Shown here: one piece after another, positions 8,857-18,755 of the stretch | How the letters are laid out: the number at the start of each line of letters is the position of its first letter | How positions within the stretch are numbered: the stretch's first letter is position 1 | NCBI GenBank assembly: GCA_944390795.1 | Contig: CALXRI010000002.1 | Location: forward strand, 186,001-250,000 | DNA from: an uncultured Victivallales bacterium | Lineage (GTDB): Bacteria > Verrucomicrobiota > Lentisphaeria > Victivallales > UBA1829 | Direction of reading: 5' to 3' | DNA length: 64,000 nucleotides | Notes under the pieces: generated by a model | The model's database searches: none | What the model was told of the DNA's origin: nothing | The model's input: the letters and a program-made list of their open reading frames with translations, nothing else | Position numbers and translations under genes: made by a program

Positions 8857-10212
8857 ATGCGCCCGCTCCACCTGGATCTGAAGGGAATCATTCCATCCGG
8901 AAAAAAGTTTCTGAAGTGGCTGAACTGGTTCAGAACCCGCGGGTTCGACGCTCTGGTTCTGGAATATGACTGCCGCGTTCCATGGGAGGTCTGGAAAGGA
9001 GCGGGAAGTCCGCTTCTGACGAAAAATGCGGTGAAACGTCTTGTCGGATATGCGGAAAGACTCGGATTTGAAGTAATCCCGCTGATCCAGATCCATGGAC
9101 ATCTGGAGTGGATTCTGAAAAACCGCCGATACGGCTTTCTGAGAGAAAATGGAAATCTGAATGAGCTGTGCCCCTGCCATGCGGAGAGTTTCACGAGAAT
9201 GAGTCAGTGGATCGACGAAGTCGCCGAACTGCATCCCCATGCGGAGAAGATTCATCTGGGCGGAGATGAAACATGGCACCTCGGCAGCTGTCCGCGCTGC
9301 GGAAAAGCCATGGAAAATGATCCCGCGCAGCGCGGGCGCATGGGGCTGTTTCTGGACCATGCCGCGGCGCTCTGCCGTTATGCATGGGAGGAAAAGCATC
9401 TCCGTCCGATGCTCTGGGATGACATGTTCTGCAGCGCCGCTTCCCTGCCCTCTCCCGCCGCATTTCCGGAAGAAACCGTTTTTGTTCACTGGAAATACGG
9501 CGGAGAGGTAACGGACCGCCTTGATCTGATCCGGGCAGCAGGATTTGAAGTATGGGGCGCGTCCGCAATCCGCTGCGCCTGGCGGGGACATCACTGGAAG
9601 GCGTTGAATCCGATCGGAGAGCGTCTTGAAAACATCGCGAACTGGGAAAAAACCGGACTTCCGGTTCTCCATACCACCTGGGGCCGTCCGAACAACCTGT
9701 GGAATCTCTACGGCCCCTGGGAGGCGTTGATTCCGGAGTTTACCGCGGCGGGCTCCCCGGAGAAGTGGAGCGTTCATCCCTGGCGGTCTTTTGCACGGAG
9801 ACTGGACGCGGCACTGCTTCATGACAAGCGCGAAGCGCTGAAAACTCTGGCGGATGAAGCCTTGTCACTCCCCGGAGCGGATGCGGTGGAGGAGGAGGCG
9901 AAGAACTGGTTCCATCTCGGAATCCGTTATGAACTGCTCCATCAGGAATCTCTGGATCTGCTCCAGACAAGACGCTGTCTGAGCGTTCTGAACAGATACG
10001 GATGCCGCGACAGGACGCGTACCGCAGATTACGACGCATTGTCGCGGGAATGCCGGAGGAAAACTGAACTCTGGGCACGGGATCTCCTTGATTTCTGGCG
10101 GAGAAATGAATTGAGCGACGCGGCGGAATATCTGGACACCCGCCTGGCGGGGATTTACGGCTGCGTCGCCCGGAAAAATCCGGAAAGATCAGGCTTCTCC
10201 TCTGCGGAGTGA
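8857..10212 (+). CDS. GH20-like glycoside hydrolase, probably cytoplasmic
   Basis: 451 residues from ATG 8857 with AAGGAG upstream. The N-terminal half is a TIM barrel of the GH20 (beta-N-acetylhexosaminidase) type. The segment KIHLGGDETW at residues 131-140 contains the Asp137-Glu138 pair that in GH20 polarises the N-acetyl group and acts as acid/base. The strand QIHGHLEW near residue 78 fits the barrel order. There is no signal peptide and no N-terminal GH20b domain, so it should act on imported oligosaccharides. A CPRC pair follows the catalytic motif. Last gene of the operon. The exact sugar (hexosaminide or other) cannot be told. Confidence 0.8.
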   Translation: MRPLHLDLKGIIPSGKKFLKWLNWFRTRGFDALVLEYDCRVPWEVWKGAGSPLLTKNAVKRLVGYAERLGFEVIPLIQIHGHLEWILKNRRYGFLRENGNLNELCPCHAESFTRMSQWIDEVAELHPHAEKIHLGGDETWHLGSCPRCGKAMENDPAQRGRMGLFLDHAAALCRYAWEEKHLRPMLWDDMFCSAASLPSPAAFPEETVFVHWKYGGEVTDRLDLIRAAGFEVWGASAIRCAWRGHHWKALNPIGERLENIANWEKTGLPVLHTTWGRPNNLWNLYGPWEALIPEFTAAGSPEKWSVHPWRSFARRLDAALLHDKREALKTLADEALSLPGADAVEEEAKNWFHLGIRYELLHQESLDLLQTRRCLSVLNRYGCRDRTRTADYDALSRECRRKTELWARDLLDFWRRNELSDAAEYLDTRLAGIYGCVARKNPERSGFSSAE

Positions 10213-10374
10213 GCAGAAATCGTCCGGAATGGAGATTTCAATCCGCAGCGGACTATGGCGCCGCATGCTTCCGTTTCTTTTCATCAGCCATGCCTGAATC
10301 CGATGTCATCCGGGACCGCATGCCGCACAAGACTTCAGTCAGCCGGCACACGTTCCGCTTCGCGCAGAGACACG
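10213..10374. other. Intergenic stretch with no recognised feature
   Basis: This lies between the end of the first operon and the end of the decayed gene at 10375-10871. Short open frames exist on both strands, but none has a ribosome site or a recognisable protein. No T-tailed hairpin was found to end the upstream operon. Confidence 0.5.
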
Positions 10375-10871
10375 TCAGTTCCCGGGTCTTGAAATCTCGA
10401 CCTTGAAACTTCGTATTTGCGTTTCGAGGCGGCTTTTTTCCGGGCTTCCCCAGTTCCAGTTCGGCATCATCATGGGAGCGACATAGGCGGTTCCTCCCCG
10501 GAACGGATTGTTTTTCACGGAATTTTCCGAAATTCCCTTGACGCTTTTGACGAATGCACGCCACTGATCCCCGGGAGTCAGGTCGTCAATGTAGAAATAC
10601 CCCCGGCAGCCTGGATCCTGACTTTTGTGCCTGCCGGACCGGCCTCTGCATCCTCCGCCAGGACTGCGGACGTGTCGCGGACCACTTCGGAATGCTGATG
10701 CAGGATTGCTTTCCTATCCTTGTCATAGAGGATAAATCCCGAAAGAAAACGTGCCGGCGGAGCACCGGGCGCTTTTCGAACTTCGCCGCTACCGGATGCA
10801 GAAAGGGGCTCGGGGAAATCAGTCCGCGAAGGTCCGCTTCCCGCATTTTTTCCCGTTTTTTTGCTTCTCCT
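10375..10871 (-). pseudogene. Decayed paralogue of the secreted protein at 58675-59505
   Basis: Reading the minus strand, one frame from 10871 gives a coherent stretch including PARFLSGFILYDKDRKAI and then PAGTKVRIQAAGG. At a run of five Gs (plus strand near 10600-10605) the frame must shift by one to continue as YFYIDDLTPGDQWRAF, a block with NPFRGGTAYVAPMMMPNWNW, and SFKVEISRPGN, ending at a TGA (10375-10377). The same order of blocks occurs in the intact protein at 58675-59505: FGLILLTAKKS, PAGTPVRAHRASWTYFYAG, GNDWKKIEVVIPPGA, FRNLILTEL. Compared with it, about 65 residues are missing before PAGT and there is no start or signal peptide. It is therefore a remnant carrying a frameshift, an internal deletion and a lost 5' end. 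The promoter of the next operon overlaps its truncated end. Confidence 0.65.
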
Positions 10872-10874
10872 CTA

Positions 10875-10902
10875 TTGACAATTATGGAAAAGTGCATATA
10901 AT
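10875..10902 (+). promoter_or_regulatory. Promoter of the GntR-led operon
   Basis: TTGACA (10875-10880), a 16-base spacer and TATAAT (10897-10902). The expected start is near 10909, giving a leader of about 75 bases, AT-rich around 10903-10950, before the ATG at 10983. Imperfect repeats of ATAATTA at about 10898 and 10915 could be a regulator site, possibly for the GntR-type protein encoded next. Confidence 0.7.
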
Positions 10903-10982
10903 TACCCTTGTGACATAATTAAAATAGTAATTTTTTTATTTTTTTATATGTCAGCAGAAAAACAGAAGACACGAGGTTCAAA

Positions 10983-12005
10983 ATGGTCAGCAGCATTCCG
11001 CTGAATAAAACGATCTACGCGCCGCAATGCCAGATTGTCGCGACACATCTGACACGGATGATTCGTGACGGGAAATTCAGGCAGGGGGAGAAAATCCCGT
11101 CCGTACGCTCGCTTGCGGAAATGTTGGGCGTGGGACGCCAGGTGGTGCTTTCCGCCATTGCCATCCTGAGCCGTGCGGGGCTGGTCTATACCGATACGAA
11201 ACAGGGAACCTTCGTCAGTTCAAATCTGAAGAGCGGCCTCTGCTACCAGATAGGGTTCTTCAACAACCGGGAAAATCCGATGATGCAGGGGGCCATGATG
11301 GAAAAAATCTACCGCATTGCCCGTCACGAGGGATTTCAGGTGCTCCCGGGAAGCAATTACAATGAAGACTGGGGACTTGGAGAATGGCTTGACCGCAATC
11401 CGGAAATCGACGGGCTGCTGATTACCGGAATCGTCGATGACAGGCTCCTGGAGACAATGAAAGGACGCGGCATCCCCTATTTCGTATTGGGAAATTATGA
11501 CATTGCCCCGCATCATCCGCAGTCGCTTCCGCGCAAGAGCCGTCACGCCGTGAAACTCATGGCCGAAGCTTTTCAGCGCTCCGGCGGCGAACGGATCGCC
11601 GCCATCACCGGAGTAGAGTATTTCCTCTCCCACAGGGAATCACTCCGGGAAGTCCGGGAAGCATTGGTGAAAGCAGGGAAAAAAGTGGATGAGTCCCTTC
11701 TTTACTACTGCAACGACGACGGATATTCCGTCGCAAAGGAACTGCTGGAACGCCGGCATCCCGACGTGATATTCTTCCGTCTCGACCACTGGATCGGATA
11801 TCTCAAATATCTGGAGCAGCACCCGGGAGTCGGAAAGCCCTACGTCATCGTGCACAATCTGAGCACGGACGAAGCCCCCTGCCGTTTCTATGACGACATG
11901 ATCGCGGGCGATAAGAATGACAAGGCCGTCAAATACGGAACATTGAAACTCATCAATATGGTAAAAAACAGCTATGCGGGACTCTGCGGGGAGAGGAGGA
12001 TGTGA
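10983..12005 (+). CDS. GntR-type regulator with LacI-like effector domain
   Basis: 340 residues. Residues ~15-80 form a GntR-family winged helix: the helices around [47 protein letters not shown], and a wing ending TKQGTFV. From about residue 85 ([13 protein letters not shown]) the protein continues as a periplasmic-binding-protein-like effector domain, the arrangement of Bacillus AraR. It heads a plus-strand operon of pseudopilin, DUF4091, CBM9-like and DUF4838 genes, with its own promoter 80 bases upstream. It probably controls that operon and itself. The effector should be a sugar; its identity is unknown. The next gene begins five bases after the stop. Confidence 0.88.
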   Translation: MVSSIPLNKTIYAPQCQIVATHLTRMIRDGKFRQGEKIPSVRSLAEMLGVGRQVVLSAIAILSRAGLVYTDTKQGTFVSSNLKSGLCYQIGFFNNRENPMMQGAMMEKIYRIARHEGFQVLPGSNYNEDWGLGEWLDRNPEIDGLLITGIVDDRLLETMKGRGIPYFVLGNYDIAPHHPQSLPRKSRHAVKLMAEAFQRSGGERIAAITGVEYFLSHRESLREVREALVKAGKKVDESLLYYCNDDGYSVAKELLERRHPDVIFFRLDHWIGYLKYLEQHPGVGKPYVIVHNLSTDEAPCRFYDDMIAGDKNDKAVKYGTLKLINMVKNSYAGLCGERRM

Positions 12006-12009
12006 AAAC

Positions 12010-12720
12010 ATGAAAGGAAAATATTTCACGCTGATCGAACTTCTGGTAGTTATATCGATCATCACAATTCTTGCGGGCCTTCTTCTTCCCGCTCTCGGAA
12101 AAGCCAGAAGCAAGGCCCTGCGGACGGCCTGCACGGGCAACCTGCGGCAGGTCGGACTCGGTCTGCTGAACTACGCCAATGACTGGAACGACTATTTTCC
12201 GAATCCCGGCGCAACGGCAAACGATCCCTGCGACTGGCGGAGGGGAAACAGCGGCGAACCCATGAGCGGCCTTTATTATTTCGTCAGAAACTATCTTCAT
12301 TACAGCATCGCCTATTCCATGAAGGAGGCGCGGGAAGGGCTTCTGAAATGCCCAGCCTTCCACATGCCGGACGGAGCAAGCGAACATGAAAAGGGAAACC
12401 GGACCTGCTATATGCTTCTCGCTGGAATCGGCTCCACCTCCAACTGGGACCGCTGGAACGTCACCAATCCCCTGAAACGGAACCGCCCGCAATGGAACAG
12501 CTTCTCGAAAAAATTCGACGTTGTGCCGCTTGCGGGAGATCAGTATATTCTGAATACCGGAGGACCTCACTTCGTCAATCATCCGGACGGGTCCGGCTGG
12601 GTCATGCCGGACTTCAGCGTAAAATGGCACAGTTTCAAAGACCTGAACGGGAAAACCACCGTCGGCTCGAAAATATTCTACTGGACGACAGGTGACGCGG
12701 TTCCGCTGCAGATCCCGTAA
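12010..12720 (+). CDS. Pseudopilin-like protein
   Basis: 236 residues from ATG 12010, with AGGAGG at 11994-11999. A very short leader (MKGKY) precedes [24 protein letters not shown], the prepilin-peptidase signature plus hydrophobic helix. This is followed by an alpha-helical [29 protein letters not shown] segment conserved in the group. Tyr instead of Gly precedes the processing site. The C-terminal [12 protein letters not shown] keeps the H-x9-D spacing but has Phe instead of Gly after the Asp. It sits between a GntR regulator and a DUF4091 lipoprotein, in the same slot as the pseudopilins at 957 and 55086. Confidence 0.85.
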   Translation: MKGKYFTLIELLVVISIITILAGLLLPALGKARSKALRTACTGNLRQVGLGLLNYANDWNDYFPNPGATANDPCDWRRGNSGEPMSGLYYFVRNYLHYSIAYSMKEAREGLLKCPAFHMPDGASEHEKGNRTCYMLLAGIGSTSNWDRWNVTNPLKRNRPQWNSFSKKFDVVPLAGDQYILNTGGPHFVNHPDGSGWVMPDFSVKWHSFKDLNGKTTVGSKIFYWTTGDAVPLQIP

Positions 12721-12739
12721 AACAGAAATGGAGGAATTC

Positions 12740-15019
12740 ATGAGATCGCCGGAAAAAGAGAGGATGAAATTTTTCGTGTCACGCCTTGCGTGGAGCAAAA
12801 CGGCGCTTCTTTTATGCGCTGCCGCACTCTGCGGCGTCTCCGCATGCAGCGTCCCGCCCCGCCAGGAGGGCGGAATCCTGCCTTGTCTTGACGGAAAAAG
12901 CTCCGCATGGGAGTTCCGGAGCACTCCCCCGCTCGCGGCGGAACGTTCCATTGCGGAAGGGGAACTTGCGATTCAGACAGAAAACCGGGGGCGCGGCACG
13001 GTCGCCACAACGGGGAAAATCTCCGTCCGGGAGCTGACGCCTTATGCCTTGCGCTTCACCTATCGCACAAGCGGAGAGGTCAACCGCTTTCATGACAAGG
13101 CGCTGCGTGTCACAGTCATCTTTCACGGGAATCGGGAAGCCATGAGCGCGGCGGGCGGCGAATCTGTGCGGACCTTCGATTTTGAGCCATCCGGAAAAGC
13201 AAGGGAAATCACCATCGGAGGACTGAAGCTCCTCACGCCGCTCACGACGGAATCCGTATCGGTATCCTTCTCCTTTTCGGGAAACGGCGAACTGAAACTC
13301 TCCTCTCCGTCCATGCGGGAGATCCCTTTCCCCGACGGGATTCTGCGTGCGGGAAAACGCATCTGGAAACGGACGCGCGTGCTCGAAGACCCGCCCGCGG
13401 ATTATACGCCGGAAGAACGGAAACGGGGCTGGGTCGTCTACCGCAGGGAACCATCCCGGATCGCGCCGGAAAGCCGTCCGGGACGCGGCGAAATCATTGA
13501 TACGCTCCGGAAATTCACCGTGCCGGGCGAATACTGCAATCTCCATTTCGTTCTGCACACCTTCCGCGGGATCACGCTGGATTCCTTTCAAGTTTCCATG
13601 CTGAGAAGCGCGGACGGGAAGCATGAGATCGCGCCGGAAGCATGGGAACTCTTCCACGTTCCCTTCCGCAACAAGCCGGCGTGGAGCAGCACGGAATATT
13701 TTACAATTCCGGAGGTGCTCTACCCGTTTGAGCCTCTCTCCGCCGGAAAAGACGCCAATGCCTTTCTCTGGATGCAGGCGCGCCTTCCGGAAGACACGCC
13801 CGCGGGATTCTACCGCGGCTCGGTCCGTCTGACGGGGAAAAATCTGGAGTGCCGTCTTCCCGTTGTGCTCCGCGTGCTGCCGTTCACGCTGCGGAAGCCG
13901 CCGGCGGACTGGATCATGTACGGCGGAAGTTTCTGGGCCGGAGGATACAAAAACAACAGCCGCGCCGACATTCAGAAAAAACATTTTGAGGAGATTGCCT
14001 CCTACGGGCAGACCGGCATGATCCATCACGGCGGGATCTATACGGAACAGGCGGCGCGCATTCTCTGCGAACGTCTGGACGCGGCGGGGATGCGCGGACC
14101 GCTTGTCATTGACTTCGGCTGGGGACTGGAGGGAACCATGTACCGGAACCTTTACGGAAAAAACCTCTCCGATCACCGCAGATTCCCCTACCCCGAATGC
14201 AAAGATCCGAAACTCGCGGACGCCTTCGTGGAGCACCTGCGGAAACTGGACTCCTGGATGAAGAAACACTTCAGAGGTTCCGCCTGGTACTATCAGGGAC
14301 TGGACGAACCGCATATTTACGGCGGACTCTCCCAGGCGGCATGGGAATATCCGCTCGCGAAAAAGGCCGGAGTCAGGACCTCCTCCACCGTGTATCCTTA
14401 TCGTGAGTTCGTGGAATTCGGAAAATGGGGACTGGATGTTTCCGTAAATGGCAACGTAAAATTCTCGAAGGAGTATTATGACCGCCTTTCCGCAGCGGCA
14501 AAGCGCCAGCGCACGAAACTCTGGCTCCTCGGGCCGGGAAGCTATGTGCCAGGAACCGGCATCACCAACCGTTATCAGAGCGGTTTTCTCTTCTACCGGA
14601 CCGGATTGCCCGCCTGTGTGGCATGGACGTATGGGGCAGGTCCCGACCGCGACGAACTGGAATTCGGCAGGATGAGTTATTACATGGTTTACGCGCGAAA
14701 GGAATTCGGCGGCTCCAGGAAGATCGAAACGCCGGTGAAGCGGGTCTCCAACACGACCCTGGCGGGGGAAGGACTCCGCGAAGGCGTGACGGACTACAAA
14801 TATGCGTATACGCTGGAGCGGATGATCCGGAGTGCGCGGGAACAGGGCAGAAACAGTGAGGCGGACCGGGCGGAAAAATTCCTCAGACAGCTGAAAGGGG
14901 AGATGATTCCGTTCTGGAATGAAGTCGATAAAAACGGCGTGATGGACGAACCCGCCATGGAAAAACTCCGCTGGGCGGCGGCGCAGGAAATCATGCTTCT
15001 CCGGAAGGTATGCAAATGA
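12740..15019 (+). CDS. DUF4091 glycosidase-like lipoprotein
   Basis: 759 residues from ATG 12740, with GGAGGA just upstream. The N-terminus is basic, then hydrophobic (TALLLCAAALCGVSAC), ending in a lipobox VSAC, so it should be membrane-anchored. Residues ~40-220 look like a beta-sandwich. The segment WIMYGGSFWAGGY begins a TIM-barrel-like region, with YYQGLDEPHIYGG, whose Asp-Glu at a strand end are candidate catalytic residues. The C-terminal block LREGVTDYKYAYTLERMI is the hallmark of DUF4091, a domain found with glycoside hydrolase folds. The substrate is unknown. Its stop overlaps the start of the next gene by one ATGA, indicating tight coupling. Confidence 0.85.
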   Translation: MRSPEKERMKFFVSRLAWSKTALLLCAAALCGVSACSVPPRQEGGILPCLDGKSSAWEFRSTPPLAAERSIAEGELAIQTENRGRGTVATTGKISVRELTPYALRFTYRTSGEVNRFHDKALRVTVIFHGNREAMSAAGGESVRTFDFEPSGKAREITIGGLKLLTPLTTESVSVSFSFSGNGELKLSSPSMREIPFPDGILRAGKRIWKRTRVLEDPPADYTPEERKRGWVVYRREPSRIAPESRPGRGEIIDTLRKFTVPGEYCNLHFVLHTFRGITLDSFQVSMLRSADGKHEIAPEAWELFHVPFRNKPAWSSTEYFTIPEVLYPFEPLSAGKDANAFLWMQARLPEDTPAGFYRGSVRLTGKNLECRLPVVLRVLPFTLRKPPADWIMYGGSFWAGGYKNNSRADIQKKHFEEIASYGQTGMIHHGGIYTEQAARILCERLDAAGMRGPLVIDFGWGLEGTMYRNLYGKNLSDHRRFPYPECKDPKLADAFVEHLRKLDSWMKKHFRGSAWYYQGLDEPHIYGGLSQAAWEYPLAKKAGVRTSSTVYPYREFVEFGKWGLDVSVNGNVKFSKEYYDRLSAAAKRQRTKLWLLGPGSYVPGTGITNRYQSGFLFYRTGLPACVAWTYGAGPDRDELEFGRMSYYMVYARKEFGGSRKIETPVKRVSNTTLAGEGLREGVTDYKYAYTLERMIRSAREQGRNSEADRAEKFLRQLKGEMIPFWNEVDKNGVMDEPAMEKLRWAAAQEIMLLRKVCK

Positions 15020-16314
15020 AAACGGCAATGAAAACACTTCTGATTCTTCTCCTGCTCGCCGCAGGATCCGCTGCGGAACTCTCCGGAACGGAGAAAAAAA
15101 TTCCCGTTCCCCGCATGAAGCTCGTCCGGTGCGCGGAAGCTCCGCGCATCGACGGGAAACTGGATGATCCTGTCTGGAAGAACGCGGCGCGCACCCCGCC
15201 CTTCGTGCTCTTCAACACACCGAAAAAGCCGCTCTTCCATACACATGCGATGGCTGCCTTCGACGACGTCAATCTCTATGTCGCGTTCGACGCGCGGGAC
15301 AGGGACATTCAGAAATGGTTCACCCCCAGCGGACGCAAATTCGACGGCAAGGTCTGGATGGACGACTGTCTGGAAGTTTACATTGCCGATCCGGCGGATC
15401 CGGAAAAACTCTATCAGTTTGTCGTGAACTACGACGGCGTCGGTTTCGACCGCTCCACCCGGAACGGCGACGAGAAATGGAACGGCGTCTGGCGGTATGC
15501 GGTTCATGTCGGGAAAACAGGATATTCGGCGGAGTTCGCCATTCCCTTCTATACGCTCGGCATCACGCCCGGAAAGACCGCCTTCGCCATGAACCTCTGC
15601 CGGGAGAAGTATGTGCTTCCGAGCGAACTTTCCAGCTGGAGCTGCGCATACGGGGATTTCCATTTCACGGAGCGGTTCGGAAAAGTGGAAGGACTCAGCC
15701 TCACCCCCTGGAAGGTTTTTCTTGACGACGTCCGCTTTCCCGAACGTCTGAAAAGGGGCGAAAACACAATCCGCTGCACGGTCGCCAACAACACCCGGGC
15801 GCCATGGGAGGGGAGCGTCATCGCGGAAGATTTCCGGAACGGAAAACATCTCGTCCTCGCCGAACAGAAAATCGTTCTGCAAAGCGGGGAAAAGAAGGAA
15901 ATTCCGCTGCGTCCGCGCCTTCTGTCCGGCGCGAAGCATCTTCTGACGCTCGCTGTGAAAACAGCCGGAGGAAAAACGGTGCGGCAGATCTTCCGCAATC
16001 TGGACGTCCCGAATGCGCTGAAGGTCGCGGCGCATCCGTTCATCCAGTATCAGGGCGAAGCGCCCGGGGCCGCGCTTGAAGTCGCCTTTCCCGAAGATGC
16101 GCGCGCCCTGGAATGCCGGATCACGGGGAAAAACGGAAATGCCGGAAGGATTTCGCCGGTCCGCTCCCGTTCCATGAGCATAACTCTGCCTTCGGAACGT
16201 CTGAAACCCGGAGACTACCGCGTGGAATATACGCTGCACGACCGTTCCGGCACACTGACGGAAACACGTCCGCTGAAGATCACAACCTCCCCCTGGAAGG
16301 AAAATGAAAAATGA
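15016..16314 (+). CDS. Secreted CBM9-like carbohydrate-binding protein
   Basis: 432 residues. ATG 15016 has GGAAGG seven bases upstream; ATG 15010 is too close to that site. A signal peptide (MKTAMKTLLILLLLAAGSAA) is followed by a family 9 carbohydrate-binding (DOMON-like) module at about residues 35-240. It shows the typical start RIDGKLDDPVWKNA, the DVNLYVAFDARD strand, and a VWMDDCLEVYIADP block with ligand-side acidic residues. Residues ~245-432 form one or two immunoglobulin-like beta domains. No catalytic domain is present, so it is probably a glycan-binding partner of the flanking DUF4091 and DUF4838 proteins, with which it overlaps at both ends. Confidence 0.85.
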   Translation: MKTAMKTLLILLLLAAGSAAELSGTEKKIPVPRMKLVRCAEAPRIDGKLDDPVWKNAARTPPFVLFNTPKKPLFHTHAMAAFDDVNLYVAFDARDRDIQKWFTPSGRKFDGKVWMDDCLEVYIADPADPEKLYQFVVNYDGVGFDRSTRNGDEKWNGVWRYAVHVGKTGYSAEFAIPFYTLGITPGKTAFAMNLCREKYVLPSELSSWSCAYGDFHFTERFGKVEGLSLTPWKVFLDDVRFPERLKRGENTIRCTVANNTRAPWEGSVIAEDFRNGKHLVLAEQKIVLQSGEKKEIPLRPRLLSGAKHLLTLAVKTAGGKTVRQIFRNLDVPNALKVAAHPFIQYQGEAPGAALEVAFPEDARALECRITGKNGNAGRISPVRSRSMSITLPSERLKPGDYRVEYTLHDRSGTLTETRPLKITTSPWKENEK

Positions 16315-18755
16315 AAATCCGCCTCTCTTTTCTTGCTCTGATTCCGGCCTTGACCGTCTTTGCGGGAGAACTGCCGCCCGAAGCGGGAAACGGACTGATT
16401 GAAATCAACGGGAAACGGATGAATCTTGCGCTGGATCCGCAAGGCGACATCACCTGCCGCAGCCTTCTCGCCGACATTCTGAGACGCGCCGCAGGCCAAA
16501 AACTGCCCATTTACCGGAAAATTGACCCGAAGCTCGACAATTACGTGATCCGTTTTCTCTCCCCGCGGGAATCCGCGGAAATGAACCGGACGGACAAGGA
16601 TGCTGTTTACTTTCTGCTCTGCGAAGACGGGAAAACCCTGAACATCGGCGGCAACATCCGGTACGGTCTCTACGACTTTCTGAAACGCTTCACGCCTTAC
16701 CGGCAGTTCGGAGGAATGCCGTCGGAGGAGGTCGTCCCGGAACTGAAATCGATCAAACTGCCGGAAAACATTCGCATCTTTGAAAAACCGGACATCGCAT
16801 CCTATCTGGCGGGAGGCACGCCGAATCCTTATTTCTCCCGGGCGGACCGCATGAGAAGCAAGGGAACCCATGCCTTCTGGGAGGTCATCCCCCCGGAGGT
16901 CTACGGGAAAACGCATCCGGAATTCTATCCGCTGATCGACGGGAAGCGGAGGGTTCCGCCTCCCCGTTCGCGCGCAGGCTGGCAGCCCTGTCTCGCCAAT
17001 CCGGAACTGCTCAAGCTCACCATGGAATACGCGGACCGTTATTTCAAAAGGAATCCGCGGATGATCTCGCTGCCCCTCGGCGTGAATGATTCCGCCGGAG
17101 ACTGTCTCTGTTCCTTCTGCAACGGAGAATATGAAAAATACGGCAATCAGTATGCGGGCTTCTACAACAAGGCGGCAAAGGCGCTCGAGAAACGGCATCC
17201 GGGCAAGCTCCTCTCCTTCATCGCCTACGGAAAAAGATCCTCGGCTGTGCCGAAAAACATCCGGATGGAACCGAACATCCTGGTCGAAACCATAGGCATC
17301 AACGAGTCCCTGATGCGGGAGTGGAAGAAAACCGGCATCCGGCATTTCGGCGTTTACGACTATCTCTACACCGCAGGAGGCGGTTTCCTCATCCCCCGCC
17401 ACTTCCCGCACAAGCAGCTGGAACGCTGGAGAAAACTGCACAGGGAATTCGGATTGAGCGTCCTTTTCAACGAATATTTCCCCTGTGAAACCGTAATCGA
17501 AGGCGCGCGCCAGTATGTTCTGGACGAAGGGGCTTGGAATCTGAACGCCGACGCGGACGCTCTCCTGAAAGACTATTTCGACTCCATGTACGGGAAAAGT
17601 TCCGCGGCGGTTTCCCGCTTCTTCCGCCGCATCGAGGAAGTCGCGGAACGCGATCCCGATCTCTTTTCGACCTTCCGCTACTGGCGTTCGCCCGATCAGA
17701 TGAAATTCTACACGAGAAACGATCTGACGTATCTGGACGCACAGCTTGCCTCCGCGGAACGGACGGCGCAGGCGGAACCCTTCAAACGACGGCTTCTGCG
17801 CCTGAAAGAGTTCTACGCGCTCTTCCGCTCCTGTCTGGATCTTTACCTGACCTCCCGCGAGATCGCGGATCAGAAGATCGGGAACGATGCGGACCTGGAA
17901 AACCTGCTGCGGAAACTGCGCCGGGGGTATGCCGGACTGGAACACATCCGGAATTTCCGGTTCAGCCCGGGCATTGAAGATGAGATTTTCTACAAAAAGC
18001 GCATGAGTCTGGAGAAATTCCGCTCGCAGTACAATCTTCTTCCCCGTCCGATTCTGGAACGCACGGCGGATCCGGCCCTCTCCCGCGCGACAGCCTATCT
18101 GAAACGAAAACATGCCGCTGATCCGGATCAGACAAGGCAATTCTGGAAGACGCAGGCGGAAAAGAGCGCCGATCCCGAACTGAAAGCGCTCTTCCTGACC
18201 CAGAACTACACCGATCCGGAAAACCGGGAATATATCGTGAACGGCGGCTTTGAACCGGAACCGGGACAGACACAGAGGGAAAGCGATCCTTCCGGGATCA
18301 GAGGCTGGGGCGTATGGCGCTCCAGCAGAATGGAAACGGACGTCTTCTGGAACGGAGAGGAAAAGTTCTCCGGAGAACGCGCTCTGGCATTCGGAAAGAA
18401 TCTGAACGACATGCTGGCATACACCTGGGGAATCGTGCCCGCGAAAGGCGGACGCTACCGCGTCACATGCCGCGTGAAGCGGAACGATGCGACGGCGCAC
18501 GGCGATCTCGGCTCGGTCTCCATCCGGAAGGACTGGACGAACGGTTCCTGGCTCGCCAGCGCGGCGGTTCCGGCGGAAGCCGTCGGGAAATGGGTCCAGC
18601 TGGAATTCTGCTTCACCATGCCGCAGGATGCGAAACGCGTCGTCTTCGCCGTCCGCCCGCCGCTCCAGTCCGCCGACTCGCGCCTTTACATCGACGACGT
18701 CTCCATGCGGAAAATCTACGATCCGGTCCCGCCCTCCGCACAGCTGGAAAAATAG
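16311..18755 (+). CDS. Secreted DUF4838 protein with C-terminal carbohydrate-binding domain
   Basis: 814 residues, start overlapping the previous stop (ATGA at 16311). A signal peptide of ~18 residues (ending TVFAG) is followed by an N-terminal alpha/beta domain and a DUF4838 barrel region containing CLCSFC (Cys265, 267, 270) after NDSAGD. The last ~180 residues start at YIVNGGFEPEPGQTQ and end YIDDVSMRKIYDP, the pattern of CBM4/9-type carbohydrate-binding modules. It is more distant from the two DUF4838 proteins at 1817 and 4241 than those are from each other. Last gene of the second operon. Probably acts on a polymer outside the cytoplasm. Confidence 0.85.
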   Translation: MKIRLSFLALIPALTVFAGELPPEAGNGLIEINGKRMNLALDPQGDITCRSLLADILRRAAGQKLPIYRKIDPKLDNYVIRFLSPRESAEMNRTDKDAVYFLLCEDGKTLNIGGNIRYGLYDFLKRFTPYRQFGGMPSEEVVPELKSIKLPENIRIFEKPDIASYLAGGTPNPYFSRADRMRSKGTHAFWEVIPPEVYGKTHPEFYPLIDGKRRVPPPRSRAGWQPCLANPELLKLTMEYADRYFKRNPRMISLPLGVNDSAGDCLCSFCNGEYEKYGNQYAGFYNKAAKALEKRHPGKLLSFIAYGKRSSAVPKNIRMEPNILVETIGINESLMREWKKTGIRHFGVYDYLYTAGGGFLIPRHFPHKQLERWRKLHREFGLSVLFNEYFPCETVIEGARQYVLDEGAWNLNADADALLKDYFDSMYGKSSAAVSRFFRRIEEVAERDPDLFSTFRYWRSPDQMKFYTRNDLTYLDAQLASAERTAQAEPFKRRLLRLKEFYALFRSCLDLYLTSREIADQKIGNDADLENLLRKLRRGYAGLEHIRNFRFSPGIEDEIFYKKRMSLEKFRSQYNLLPRPILERTADPALSRATAYLKRKHAADPDQTRQFWKTQAEKSADPELKALFLTQNYTDPENREYIVNGGFEPEPGQTQRESDPSGIRGWGVWRSSRMETDVFWNGEEKFSGERALAFGKNLNDMLAYTWGIVPAKGGRYRVTCRVKRNDATAHGDLGSVSIRKDWTNGSWLASAAVPAEAVGKWVQLEFCFTMPQDAKRVVFAVRPPLQSADSRLYIDDVSMRKIYDPVPPSAQLEK

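Noticed and set aside
7837-9568. Short minus-strand frames in the CapA to GH20 region
   Set aside because: All lie within genes with clear protein motifs on the plus strand.
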